From assembly GCA_022419385.1 (NCBI GenBank), contig JAJUBI010000004.1, positions 2,213,286-2,277,285 of the forward strand: DNA of 64,000 nucleotides, given 5' to 3'. This DNA comes from Paraconiothyrium sp. Pb-2020. Lineage: Eukaryota; Ascomycota; Dothideomycetes; Pleosporales; Didymosphaeriaceae. The notes under the pieces were generated by a model. That model had not been told where the DNA came from. It searched no databases and worked only from the letters and a program-made list of their open reading frames with translations. Below, one piece after another: positions 35,071 through 45,190 of the stretch (position 1 is its first letter; the number at the start of each line of letters is the position of its first letter). The translations under genes were made by a program, and so were the position numbers.

Positions 35071-36561
35071 ATGGCTACCCAAACAAACAGCTTCGATACA
35101 ACATATGTACTCGAATTTTCCTACGACCACAACGATTGCTGCACTCTCACTGCCCTCATCAATGATGTCCGCTTCCACATCTCTGTCAACCCCAATAATC
35201 TTCAGAAGAATTCCGACAAAACATTCTACTATGAATATCTTGAGAAAATCTCCGGTCTTCGCGACGCCGAAGATCGCGAAGAGGAAGACATCGAGAGACG
35301 GGAGTCAAAGCACAAGGGGAAGAAATCACCCGGCAAAGACAGTGCTATTGCCATGAATGATAATGAATGGGAAGATGACGAAGAGGGCGATGATGGAGAC
35401 CAATGGTCTGGCGATGCGGCTGTAGAACTGCGCAACTGGGTCCTCGATGCATTCAAGGGCGTCGCTACTACGTATGCACCTGCAGATCGTCCGCCGGAAG
35501 AGTCGACCCTGTATGACTGGTACCATGGACCGACCTACTTCTACACGCTGCAAGTATGGCACGGTCATGTCGAACCGCAGCTTCTCGACCAAGACCAGCT
35601 TTTGGAGAAGAAGATCGAAACACTCGTTCCTCGTATGGCCTTGCCAAAATACATACAGAAGATGGGACTGCCCTGGCTGGATGCGAAGGATCTTGTCGTC
35701 AAGAGTGAGACAGCGTTGCCGGAGCCCGCGCATCCTGGTGAGGTCATGACGAAGGATGGCAAGACCCTTTTCTTCAAACCGGTCGATAGTGTTCAACCGG
35801 ATGCCTTCAAGCGCGAAATCAAACACCTAAAGCAACTCGAGAACCTACAACTGGACATCAAAGTGCCTCAACTCTACGGCTTCGTTGCATTCGAGAATAG
35901 CAAGACTGACATCATGGGTTTGCTTATTTCCGTCATCGAAGGCGCCACTCCGCTCACACACCTCCTTGATCAGAGCGTCGATTCGTCACTACGAAAGAGC
36001 TGGAGTGAGAAGGTCGGATCGTATGTCGCACAACTTCATGAGCATAAAATTGTATGGGGTGATGCGAAAGCAGACAACTTCCTGGTGGACAAGAACGATG
36101 AACTCTGGATCATTGACTTTGGAGGAAGCTACACTGAAGGATGGGTTGATCCGGAACTCAAAGAGACGATTGAGGGTGACGATATGGGTGTGCAAAAGAT
36201 CAAGGATGCACTTGAAGATCCAGAGTTTAAAACTTTTGACCCAACGACTAGCAGTAGCATAAGGCCATCCCACGCACGATCCTCGTCGTCTTTGTTCGTG
36301 ACAGAGAAGCCGCAGTCAGGTTCTAAACGCAAACACCAAAGTAGGACAAAGAGCGAGGACACCAATGACAAAGCCAAGAAGCCCCGACAAGACACTGAAA
36401 ATCCCAAGGAGGTTGAATATGCTACCAAAAGTAATTGTGTTGCAAAGAATAATGGTGTAGCCACCAGTGGTGATTTCATCACAGGTATCAAGACACCGAG
36501 TGAAGAGGTACTAGATAGCCTCTTCGAAGATACTGTGGCGATCGAGGCAGCGCACAACTAA
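35071..36561 (+). CDS. Atypical fungal protein-kinase-like protein
   Basis: Single exon, 496 aa. The N-terminal third (TTYVLEFSYDHNDCCTLTAL) is of unknown fold and includes an acidic stretch. The kinase-like part starts near residue 230 with TLFFKPV and FKREIKHLKQLENLQLDIKVP (candidate alphaC region), and has HEHKIVWGDAKADNFLVD (about 325-340) and LWIIDFGGSYTEGWVD (D349). This keeps the catalytic-loop Asp331, Asn336 and the DFG metal-binding Asp349 but has WGD in place of the usual HRD, as in a lineage of filamentous-fungal aminoglycoside-phosphotransferase/kinase-like proteins. The C-terminal 110 residues are Ser/Lys-rich and probably disordered, with a bipartite-like basic patch (KRKHQSRTK, KAKKPRQ) that could direct it to the nucleus. 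Activity is uncertain. Confidence 0.75.
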   Translation: MATQTNSFDTTYVLEFSYDHNDCCTLTALINDVRFHISVNPNNLQKNSDKTFYYEYLEKISGLRDAEDREEEDIERRESKHKGKKSPGKDSAIAMNDNEWEDDEEGDDGDQWSGDAAVELRNWVLDAFKGVATTYAPADRPPEESTLYDWYHGPTYFYTLQVWHGHVEPQLLDQDQLLEKKIETLVPRMALPKYIQKMGLPWLDAKDLVVKSETALPEPAHPGEVMTKDGKTLFFKPVDSVQPDAFKREIKHLKQLENLQLDIKVPQLYGFVAFENSKTDIMGLLISVIEGATPLTHLLDQSVDSSLRKSWSEKVGSYVAQLHEHKIVWGDAKADNFLVDKNDELWIIDFGGSYTEGWVDPELKETIEGDDMGVQKIKDALEDPEFKTFDPTTSSSIRPSHARSSSSLFVTEKPQSGSKRKHQSRTKSEDTNDKAKKPRQDTENPKEVEYATKSNCVAKNNGVATSGDFITGIKTPSEEVLDSLFEDTVAIEAAHN

Positions 36562-39084
36562 AATGAATTTTTGCAGCCACATCTACCTCAACAACGTGGG
36601 CCCTTACAAACACTCCCGTAAGCCGAGCGAGATCATGTAGACCGCTCTGCACGGTCATGATAACTTTGTTATTGCTAGCTTTGGATGCAACGATTCAACT
36701 TGGATGTTGTGATTCGCCAGATCACGGTGTTCAGTTTGGAGATTGAATCGTAGAAGCACCATGCTACTTCTTAGAGAAGCCAAGCCAGGGCAAGGCGGTG
36801 CGATTTGGAAGATTGTAGATGAGAGCTTCAGTGGCCAGATACGATTTCCAGGAGCGCTGCCTAGCAGCACGTGATCAAAGTGTCAGAGAGAATACTGCTC
36901 TTTCTCACCAAATCCAGCTGGCAGCTTTGAAGATAAGCCCATTTCTGGATCTAATGAATGAATTGCCCACTCTGGGTATCGAGAATCAGGTCTAAATCGC
37001 ACAATACAAGTTGAACAAAGTTTGAGAGATATGTTGTAAGTTGGACTCAACAGTTCAAGGGATAGTTGTAGCTAATAGTCGAGGTACTCACATATGATAT
37101 TCTCGCAACCACATCGATACGAGTATTTACGATGCCTAGCCCATGAGCTCAGAGTCATTCCAATTTTATCATAAATCATAACACACGCTTCATTCCCGTA
37201 GCGCGGAGCCACGCCTGCTGCTAAAAGTTCCCTAGACGTTCTGACATCAAGGTGATACGTCACCAGTAGGTGGAAGCGCTTGCACCATCGCACGCAAAGA
37301 ACGACACATTGGTAAAAAAATTTCTTACAGCACCGAAACCAACATTCTATCAAGCTTCGCGGCTCAGCTGAACGTAACGCGCCAGGACACATACGACCAT
37401 GTAGCTTGTTCAGCTGCTATAGAGACCAGGGTCTACCCGCCAATTGCTCGCTCAGGATGGCAACCTGGTCTAGAGGGCCCCTACTGACTCACATTTCTTC
37501 GTGTCTCCATTGATTCCAGCCATCACAACCTACAAGACTCATGCCTCTTGTTGAGCGAGACTGGGGCCGATATAGCCTAATAGCAGATTTTGCCCTACGA
37601 CTGTGACGAGAGGTTCGGGGCTACGAGTGCGAAACTATAGAGGTCATAAATCGTATCCGAGATATATATTTCTCAAAAATTCTCGCGTTTCAGTGCAATA
37701 TCCGACTGCCGAAATGTGAATGTATAGAGCCTATGAACCACGCATACCACAATCATGCCTGCACGGCAGCGAATAGAACCAACCAAGATTGACTTGATCG
37801 CGCTTTTTGAGCTGCTCGCACGTGGGGGTAATCTTCAAGAGAGTTCCGATTCGGGCAAGTGGGCACACGACACTAAAGTTTACATCACACCGTCAACATC
37901 TTGACACACACTCTATGAAAACCGTAAAACCAAATCCACTTTACAAACTCCATATCTTCTCAAGTTTGATCACTTTGCTTGCATATTCACTGTTCTCCTC
38001 TGTTCATGTCATCTTTTCAGTAATGTGGTCGTGCCATCAGTATCGACAGATCGGGCAACAGGTGGAGCGCGATTGGCAGGAGGGACGGCTCCCGCACCAA
38101 CGCGATAGAAAACATTACAGCCTACGAGAAGCAGAGAAAAGCCTTTCACGCCTACAAGAACACAATATCGCGTCTTTGGATAGTTCTGACTCTCAATTGA
38201 TTATATTGGACTTATCATACTTCGCTTTCGTTTGCTACATCTGGCCGAGCTTTCAGCAAGGTAGGAGCTATTGAGTATAGCGTGTCATCTTATACTTCGC
38301 CCAAGGTGTTGTTCACTACTTATACAATCCACGTAATCTGCGCCCTGAGAGTCAAATCCAATTCATGAGCTAGCTTATGGCTCGCTTATTGGTCTGTATC
38401 ATCTAGGGGCCGTATAAAGTTTGTGCAAACGCTTTGGTTTTGAACGGAATGCGCTTAGGTGATTGACGTGTAGAAGTATGGAATAAACGCCAGGGCTAAT
38501 ATAGATTCGGGTGATCGACGCACGAAAAGTGTACAGAAGGTGTTCTAGTTAAGAACAGTGGATTGTCACAGTCTTCATATTCGTCACGGAGAGCTTTCGA
38601 GGGGATCTTGACCTTGAGATTAAGGCAGCAACTCAAGTGCTCCCTCCAAAGCTTATGTGATCGTATTGGCGCCTAGTCATGGCTGAGTGAACATAGCGCG
38701 TATACTATACCCGAGGAGGCTAGTTCCTGCCCTGTCTCCTCAATCTCACGGCGCTGTTTATGCATCCACTCCCGTACAATGGCCAGTAGTTGCAGCTAGC
38801 ATCTTGATCCGCGTCTGATATCGGTGTGTTGCAAACCTTTTGCGGCCGAATCCAAGGGAAATGGTCGGAAGTTCCCCCGCTGCCGTCACGCTAACCTAGC
38901 TGCGGCCGTACACCACCACTCTGGGAGATGCGGCATGGTCGCGTAGCTTCAACTTCAGCTGTGAGGGGACTGTATCGCGTGTGTACTTATAAGTAGGCTG
39001 CTTGCTTGTGTAGTCTCAGTCCCAGTGCAACTCACCCGCCCTCGACAGCTTCCACTCATTCCTACCGTCCTGAAGTCGATCAAC
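36562..39084. other. Long intergenic region, no firm gene
   Basis: 2.5 kb, by eye AT-richer than exons. A plus-strand open frame at 37807-38274 (155 codons) is the only sizeable one and is listed separately. A GACCAGG/CCTGGTC inverted repeat flanks 37425-37473. No tRNA or rRNA is supported. Confidence 0.4.
37807..38274 (+). CDS. Possible orphan small membrane protein (weak)
   Basis: Open frame of 155 codons; an internal ATG at 37915 (MKTVKPNPLYKLHIF) would give 119 residues. From that ATG there is one clear hydrophobic segment (FSSLITLLAYSLFSSVHVIFSVMW), then a charged helix-like part (RQIGQQVERDWQEG, LREAEKSLSRLQEH) and a second short hydrophobic stretch (LDLSYFAFVCYIW). It isolates in a gene-poor AT-richer gap. 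No family is recognised and codon bias was not measured, so it may be chance. Confidence 0.2.
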   Translation: MSCSHVGVIFKRVPIRASGHTTLKFTSHRQHLDTHSMKTVKPNPLYKLHIFSSLITLLAYSLFSSVHVIFSVMWSCHQYRQIGQQVERDWQEGRLPHQRDRKHYSLREAEKSLSRLQEHNIASLDSSDSQLIILDLSYFAFVCYIWPSFQQGRSY

Positions 39085-39631
39085 ATGTCCTTCACACCCG
39101 TACTCCAAACATACAGCATCCTGGCAGCTTCCCTCGCAGCAGGTACAGTATCTTGATTCCTTCCGCATGCACGTCCAGCTAACCCAAGCACCAGGCGCAA
39201 ACCTTACCACCTCTATTATCACATTTCCCGCCCTCCTACAAGCTACCGGTCCAACCCTCTCGAAACAATGGCTCACACTCTACCAGGCGGGGATCCTCCC
39301 CGTCACGGGATGCGCCATCACCTCCTCGGTCGGGTTCGCGACTCTCGCGTACCGCGCATCGTGCGACCCAATCCTCAGCGCGACGGGCGTCGTGTCGCAC
39401 GCAAAGAGGAACTTGTATGTGGCGGCCGCGGTTGGATTGTTTGGGCTCGCGCCGTACACGCGCCTGCTGATGTGGGGGACGATCACGGAGCTGTCGGAGA
39501 GAGGGCAGAGCGGGAAGGGTGATGAGAAAGACACGAGAGATTTGGTGGAGAGGTGGGGCACGATGATTTTTTGGAGGGGTGTGTTGCTGCTAGGTAGTGC
39601 GGGGGTGGGCATCTGGGGGTCACTGTTGTAG
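39085..39631 (+). CDS. DUF1772 (anthrone-oxygenase-like) membrane protein
   Basis: Two exons, 39085..39142 and 39195..39631 (52-bp intron GTACAG...CACCAG, phase 1), 164 aa. The short first exon encodes MSFTPVLQTYSILAASLAAG, a hydrophobic helix, and exon 2 continues ANLTTSIITFPALLQA. Further hydrophobic helices are GCAITSSVGFATLAYRA, LYVAAAVGLFGLAPYTRLLM and IFWRGVLLLGSAGVGIWG. This four-helix arrangement is the DUF1772 family, which includes noranthrone monooxygenases of polyketide clusters and many stand-alone proteins. No polyketide synthase is close, so the catalytic role is left open. Confidence 0.8.
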
Positions 39632-40260
39632 CGCAAGGTGTTAATAATGTCAGGAGATGGACATCTGGAAGTTTCTGCTCGATTTACATGTCGACATATT
39701 GGATTCGCCCGTGTGCTGATCACAGGGGTTGCTCACGGTCGCACACTGTTCGTCATGGACGGCAACGGAGGCGGCAGCGTACACGCAAGTCGAAGGAGAT
39801 GAAAATCATCGGACGTCCGGGATCTCGAAGCCATGGTGGATTGTCAGCATCACGACGTGCCATAGACTCAAGAGTAGCATGTTGGGCGGACGCGGTGGGT
39901 TTCCGCTCCACTTACTCATAATGCAGCGCCTCTTGCTAATCGTCGGCAAGGCTGGCGATCCGCTTCCGGGGCGCTACCCGTGCGAGCCATGCCAGAAGCG
40001 ACACCAGCGCCTCGCCTCAGTCTCCGTCGCCATGTCCCTTGGTCGACATTCTCAACGAATTGCGCTGCTTACCAGGCTCGGCGGCGTTTCATGTCACCGG
40101 TTCATCATCGGCCATGCTTGCGAACGCAAAAACGCTCGGCGCTGGCATAATCACCGGGGTCCTGCTTGCCGTATTTCTCCAGCGTGTCACGCACTTGCCG
40201 AGCGACGACTTTGCTCTAAACGGAGACTGGGGATCCACAACGCACGCTTTCTTCGACAAC
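39632..40260. other. Intergenic region, promoter of nitroreductase gene
   Basis: 630 bp with a frame open toward the nitroreductase (from 40039) but no conserved sequence until 40261. Otherwise no feature stands out. Confidence 0.4.
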
Positions 40261-41447
40261 ATGGCGCTATCGCGTGCGCTGAGCAAGCCCTTACAAATGG
40301 CCCAGGTTACCTGGAGTCGCGCTGCATACAAAAGCTGCCGGTTCGCGCCGTCTCTGCCCTTTTGCCAGCAACAGACACCCATCTCAGCAACTTCAACCCG
40401 CCCATTCTCACGTTCAGCTTCCTCAGCTTCCTCAGCTTCCTCAGCAACAATGGCCTCCACCAAGACCTTCCTCGACGCCGTCAAGGACCGCCGCACCATC
40501 TACCAGCTCAACAAGCAGGCGCCCAAGTCCGACAAGGAGATCGTCGATATTGTCAACCAGGTCGTCCTGCACGTTCCCTCCTCGTTCAACTCACAGTCGA
40601 CACGCGTCGTCGTCCTCCTCAACCAGGAGCACGAGAAGTTCTGGGAGATCACAAAGGATGTGCTGAAGCCTCAGGTCCCTGAGGACCAGTTCAAGTCTGG
40701 CACTGAGCCCAAGCTCAATGGCTTCAAGGCCGCATACGGAACTGTAAGTACCGCCGATTTACCACCGACATCCCCATCCCAGATTTTCCTGGAATCATCG
40801 AGAAACGTGGTGTTGTGGCGGTCAACGTCTCAATTGCCCCTGCCCCACTAGCTCATGCAAGCCCCACCATCGTCATCGCATCTGCCCCTGTCACCCCACC
40901 ATGCTCGCAGCCTCACGCACAACCATGCTGTACCCTCCGACTAACCCCTTGTCTAGATTCTCTTCTTCGAGGACCCCGAGCCCGTCGAGAATCTGCGCAA
41001 GGCATTCCCCCTCTACGCGCACCACTTCGGCGACTGGAGCGAGCACACCAGCGCCATGCACCAGGCAAGTCTCCCAGGTACAGATCGGATGTGTTCTTCT
41101 AGTGATGCACAAGAAATACTTTTGTCTGCGTGTCAAAGACACAGGAAACGAGTCTTTTCTTGGCCAAGCTGAGACACAAGCCATTGTACTATCCCCACGT
41201 ATTCAAGACATGCACTGACTTTGTACCCCAGTACGCAGCCTGGGTCGCTCTCGAAGCTGAAGGTTTCGGTGCCAACCTCCAGCACTACAACCCCATTGTC
41301 GACCAGAAGGTCCAGGACGAGTGGAAGGTTCCTCAGGACTGGAAGCTGAGGGCTGAGCTTGTCTTCGGTGGACGTGCGGGCGAGGCTGGAGAGAAGCAGT
41401 TCAAGCCCCTCGAGGAGCGCGTCTTCGTTCACGGCGCGAAGAACTAG
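40261..41447 (+). CDS. Nitroreductase-family protein (Hbn1/Frm2-like), with alternative N-terminal extension
   Basis: Three exons: 40261 (or 40450)..40743, 40957..41064, 41232..41447. The core starts at the ATG at 40450 (MASTKTFLDAVKDRRTIYQL) and is 205 aa; starting at 40261 adds 63 residues that are basic and Ser-rich with no acidic residues (MALSRALSKPLQMAQ, TSTRPFSRSASSASS), which looks like a mitochondrial presequence. Core motifs: KDRRTIYQLNK, HVPSSFNSQSTRVVVLL, ILFFEDPEPVEN, YAAWVALEAEGFGANLQHYN, typical of the FMN-binding Frm2/Hbn1 nitroreductases linked to oxidative and fatty-acid stress responses. Introns are long (213 and 167 bp), and intron 2 starts with GCAAGT, the consensus of rare GC-AG introns. 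Confidence 0.87.
40415..40445 (+). repeat. 9-bp tandem repeat coding Ser/Ala repeats
   Basis: Three perfect copies of CAGCTTCCT plus a partial fourth lie in frame just before the core start of the nitroreductase and encode the SASSASSASSA run of the N-terminal extension. It may also act as a CT-rich leader element if translation starts at 40450. Confidence 0.8.
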
Positions 41448-42767
41448 AGATAGACATATACCCTGTCGCATTTGCATAGCGAGTCAATGAAAGTATTATC
41501 ATGAGCAGCTGTTGTGCCGGTGAAGTGTTGGATTCGACCTTCCTTCGAAAACGTATGACCAACTCGATTTGCTGTCAAGTGTTTGAAGTGCAACCTTCCG
41601 TCGATTGGCCATGAATTGGTACAACTGGACCTGAAGGGGGTAGCTACGGAGTGCCAAGTATGCAAGGTTAGCATCTTGTGTGTTGATAAAACCTGGCTGT
41701 ATAGCATAGATGCTGAACGCTTTTATCCGGTCTTCGATCTTATCATGTCTCTAGTCCAGCCGATCGCCAGTTTGCTGAAACATAGCCCTGGGAAGTGCAT
41801 GCGATAAGCTGTGCGCACCGTTGGTCATCTTCGGTGTCCAAGCTGCGGAATTCACCATCGCAAGCTCACCTCCGCAAGCGCAGCCCGCCTAACACTAGCC
41901 GCAGTCGGGACGATCATTGCTGCAGCCCGCCACGCTCTACAAGCGCTGTTCCGTGTCTGCTTGTGCGAGATGGAATGGAAGCGCAAGTTGCGCAGTTTTG
42001 GAAACATTGTCGAAAGAATCCGTTGTCTTGGATGCAAGTACTGTTCGAAGGCGCTCTTCTCCTTGTGCCTAAGCCGCTTCCAGCAAGCCGTCCGCGGGAT
42101 GACGTCAAGGAGAGCCATGCACAGTCCCGCGCCAACTCGATGACCGCCGGAAAGCTTTGCGGCTGCCTTGGCAAAAGACTTGTGATCGAGATTCCCTGGG
42201 CGAAGCTTTGCGGTCTTGTCCAGCAGTGCTTGTCGCGTCGCAATCTGCATGGCAGTCGTTTCTGCGTGTCACAACGACTCACGAGGTCACCCCTCCGAAG
42301 GCTCTCAAGTACTACCACAGGTACACAGCGCCCAACAGCCTTTTCGCATTAAGAGAACCACGGTCGCCATGTGCAGTCTTCCCCAGGCCTGTCGGCTTGC
42401 GCCGCTCGTGCACTGTGGCCCACAAATCCGACAGTCTCTAATCCCCATAACCCACCCGTGACTGGCTGGACAGGCCCATTGTGATGGTCCTTCGCGCCGG
42501 TCAGCAAATGTGCAATGACGGCATGCTCGCCTCCTCTGGTGGCCCTCATCACATAGCACGCCTACATATGCAGAGAAAATTGCCTAGTCGCGTGCCTGCT
42601 TTTCCCTTCACATCCCCACCTTTCAAATTAGCACCCGTGTGCGCTTGGCTGGCACCTTTATATTTGACATTGGCCTTCCCTCTTGGTTGCGTCGCACATA
42701 ATCAACTTAGCCTTCAGCTGGGGTAATACCCACCTGCGATATGGCAGAATACGGGCTCCACAGCTAG
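41448..42767. other. Intergenic region upstream of MFS transporter
   Basis: 1.3 kb. Several frames (up to 185 codons, 41795-42352 plus) overlap on both strands with no motif, which argues against coding. Contains the MFS promoter. Confidence 0.4.
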
Positions 42768-44924
42768 ATGCTCGGGCCAGCGCCGTCGGGATACGGAGAA
42801 GGAGAGACACAACGGCAGCTCGATGCCGGTACGCGTAACGAGATCGCGACGCATAGTCCTCCTGATGAGGACGTCTCGGATCAGGATCGCGAATTCTACG
42901 ACAAGTACGGCACCTACGACCGATATGAAATCACAGAGGAAGACTGCTACGAGGAGCTGGGTTCTGCTTCCCGACATGAAGGTCAGTCAAGAACTAGCAT
43001 CTGTTGATCTAACATGAGCTAACTCTTCTAGAAAATGGATGATTTTGTCAATGTGAGCCAAAATACTTTATTACTTTCGACCGACGGGTCCACGGGTGTT
43101 TTTCAGTCACGTGCGCCAAGTATCCGCTTCTGAGCCAATCACAGACTGCGAGCAGATCACGTGACTGAAAACACTCACACCGGCCGGGGTATCAACATTC
43201 AAGCTCAACTACAATACTAATACAAGTCAGCATCTTCGTAGTTCAAGTATCTATGAATTTTAATACGTCACTGTACTCGAATGGCGTAAGCGGCATCTCA
43301 GAGGAGTTTGGCGTCAGCGCGCAAGCTGCAAGATTGGGCGCCGCCATCTTTTTGATCACGTACGCTTTTGGTTGTGAGTTGTGGGCGGTACGTATTCGAA
43401 CCATGTTTCTGCCGACGTAAAACTGACCAAGCACAGCCTTGGAGCGAGGAACTCGGAAGATGGCCTATCCTCCAGCTCAGCTTGTTCTTCGTGAATATCT
43501 GGCAAATTCCCGTAGGCATCGCCCCCAACTTTGGCACCATCCTAGCGTTCCGCGCGCTTGGTGGTCTCTCGACAGCTGGTGGCTCAGTCACCCTTGGCAT
43601 GGTGGCCGATATGTGGGAGGCCGACAATCAGCAGTACGCTGTGGCCTTCATCGTCTTCTCCTCTGTCGGTGGATCCATCCTGGGTCCTGTCGTCGGTGGT
43701 TTTGTCGAACAGTTCCTAGCATGGCGTTGGAACATCTGGATCCAGCTGATCTTTGGCGGTGCCACCCAAATTGTGCACTTCTTCCTGGTCCCTGAGACTC
43801 GTACCACCATCATGATGGACCGCATTGCGAAGAGGCGCCGCAAAGAGAGCGAAAAGAACGGCAAGCCTTTGAACCTGTGGGGTCCGAATGAGCTCACTCC
43901 ATACAAGGAGCGTTTCTCCATGCGTGAGATTCTGATCACTTGTATGATTGTACCGCATCGTCTCCATATTTCATCTTACTAACTTCGACAGGGGTTCGCC
44001 CGTTCCGCATGTTTGCCACTGAGCCCATCGTGCTCGTTCTATCCCTCCTCTCTGGTTTCTCCGACGCGCTTATCTTCATGTTCATCCAGTCGTTTGCCCT
44101 CGTATATACCGTTCCAGGTTGGGACTTTAAACCGTTCGCCGTCGGCCTAGCTTTCGTTGCCATCGGTGTGGGTTACTTCATCGCTTGGATTTCTTTCATT
44201 CCCGCCATCAAACGAAACGAGAAGGAGCGTAAAAGTAAGCCTGGAGACGAAAGAGCACAATATGAATCCCGCCTGTGGTGGCTCTTGTTCACGGCTCCGT
44301 GCCTGCCTATCGGTCTCATCGGCTTTGCTTGGACATCTACCGGACCGCCACTGCCATGGATTGCTTCCATGATTTTCGCTGCGATTGTCGGTATTGCGAA
44401 CTATGCTATCTACATGGCTACGATTGATTACATGTACGTATCTCCCACACGACCAAACATTGCTCTCAGCTAACCGGCTCACCAGGATCTGCGCTTACGG
44501 CCCCTATTCCGCCTCCGCCACCGGCGGTAACGGCTGGGCCCGCGACTTTCTCGCCGGTATCCTCACCCTCCCTGCAACACCCTTCTTCCAAAACATTCCC
44601 TCATCCTCAAACCCCAACCACCTCGCATACGCCTCCACGATCCTGTTCTGTATCTCCTTCGTGCTCGTCATGGCTGTCTACGTCATCTACTGGAAAGGCC
44701 CGGTGTTGCGTAAGCGCAGTCCCTTCGCTCAGAAGCTCGCTGGAGCGAGGGAGGAGACTGGTGGCAGGAGAGTAAGCACTTTGCCTGGCTTGTATGGCTC
44801 CAGGCACAATTCCATTGCGCAGGGTAGTCCGGCGCCTGGGTCGAGGAGAGGCAGTGTTATCAGAGGGGCGAGCTACACGAGTCAGTCGAGAGTAACACCC
44901 GTTAATTCGCGTCCTGCGTATTAA
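42768..44924 (+). CDS. MFS multidrug-type transporter (DHA1 family)
   Basis: Six exons: 42768..42985, 43032..43052 (21 nt), 43231..43387, 43437..43941, 43992..44433, 44486..44924; introns 46, 178, 49, 50 and 52 bp, all GT-AG; 593 aa. A hydrophilic N-terminus ends DRYEITEEDCYEELG, a motif seen before TM1 in this family. TM1 is split over exons 1-3 as QKWMILSIIFVVQVSMNFN, then SLYSNGVSGISEEFGVS. Motif A-like and later motifs: CELWAPWSEELGRWPIL, FRALGGLSTAGGSVTLG, SSVGGSILGPVVGGFVEQ (motif C, antiporter) and WNIWIQLIFGG. The second half has six more helices, ending with a cytosolic Ser/Gly/Arg-rich tail. DHA1 antiporters export drugs or polyamines across the plasma membrane. Confidence 0.88.
43100..43171. 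promoter_or_regulatory. Inverted repeat with CACGTG ends around a CCAAT box, inside MFS intron 2
   Basis: Perfect 14-bp arms TTTTCAGTCACGTG (43100-43113) and CACGTGACTGAAAA (43158-43171) with a 44-nt spacer; pairing extends three bases further past a one-base bulge. Each arm contains a CACGTG E-box and the spacer has CCAAT at 43135. It may be an intronic enhancer/internal promoter or an RNA hairpin that brings the splice sites together. Confidence 0.65.
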
Positions 44925-45190
44925 GTGTGATGGGGGTGGGAGAAGAGTGAAAAGCACGAACTTTGCTTCGTGATTCGAGTACAGCCCAGATCCAATGAAA
45001 TGTTGTATGATAGTGGGGAATACATGGCTGCACAAGATGCAGTGTCAACATATTAATTATTTTCTGGGTCGGAGGACACCAGAGACCCTCCGATACTTAG
45101 GGAGAGCCATCTCTGATATAATTGAAGTCTGTCCAATATCTGAGGCCTGAGCAATGAAATATGTTACAATTATCAGCTACTCAATACACC

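Noticed and set aside
37389..37400. Twelve bases matching the usual start of fungal 5S rRNA (ACATACGACCAT)
   Set aside because: The following 110 bases lack the internal control regions and the rest of the 5S sequence, so it is a chance match.
41795..42352. 185-codon plus-strand frame before the MFS gene
   Set aside because: Equally long frames overlap on the other strand, no motif or hydrophobic pattern, no family resemblance.
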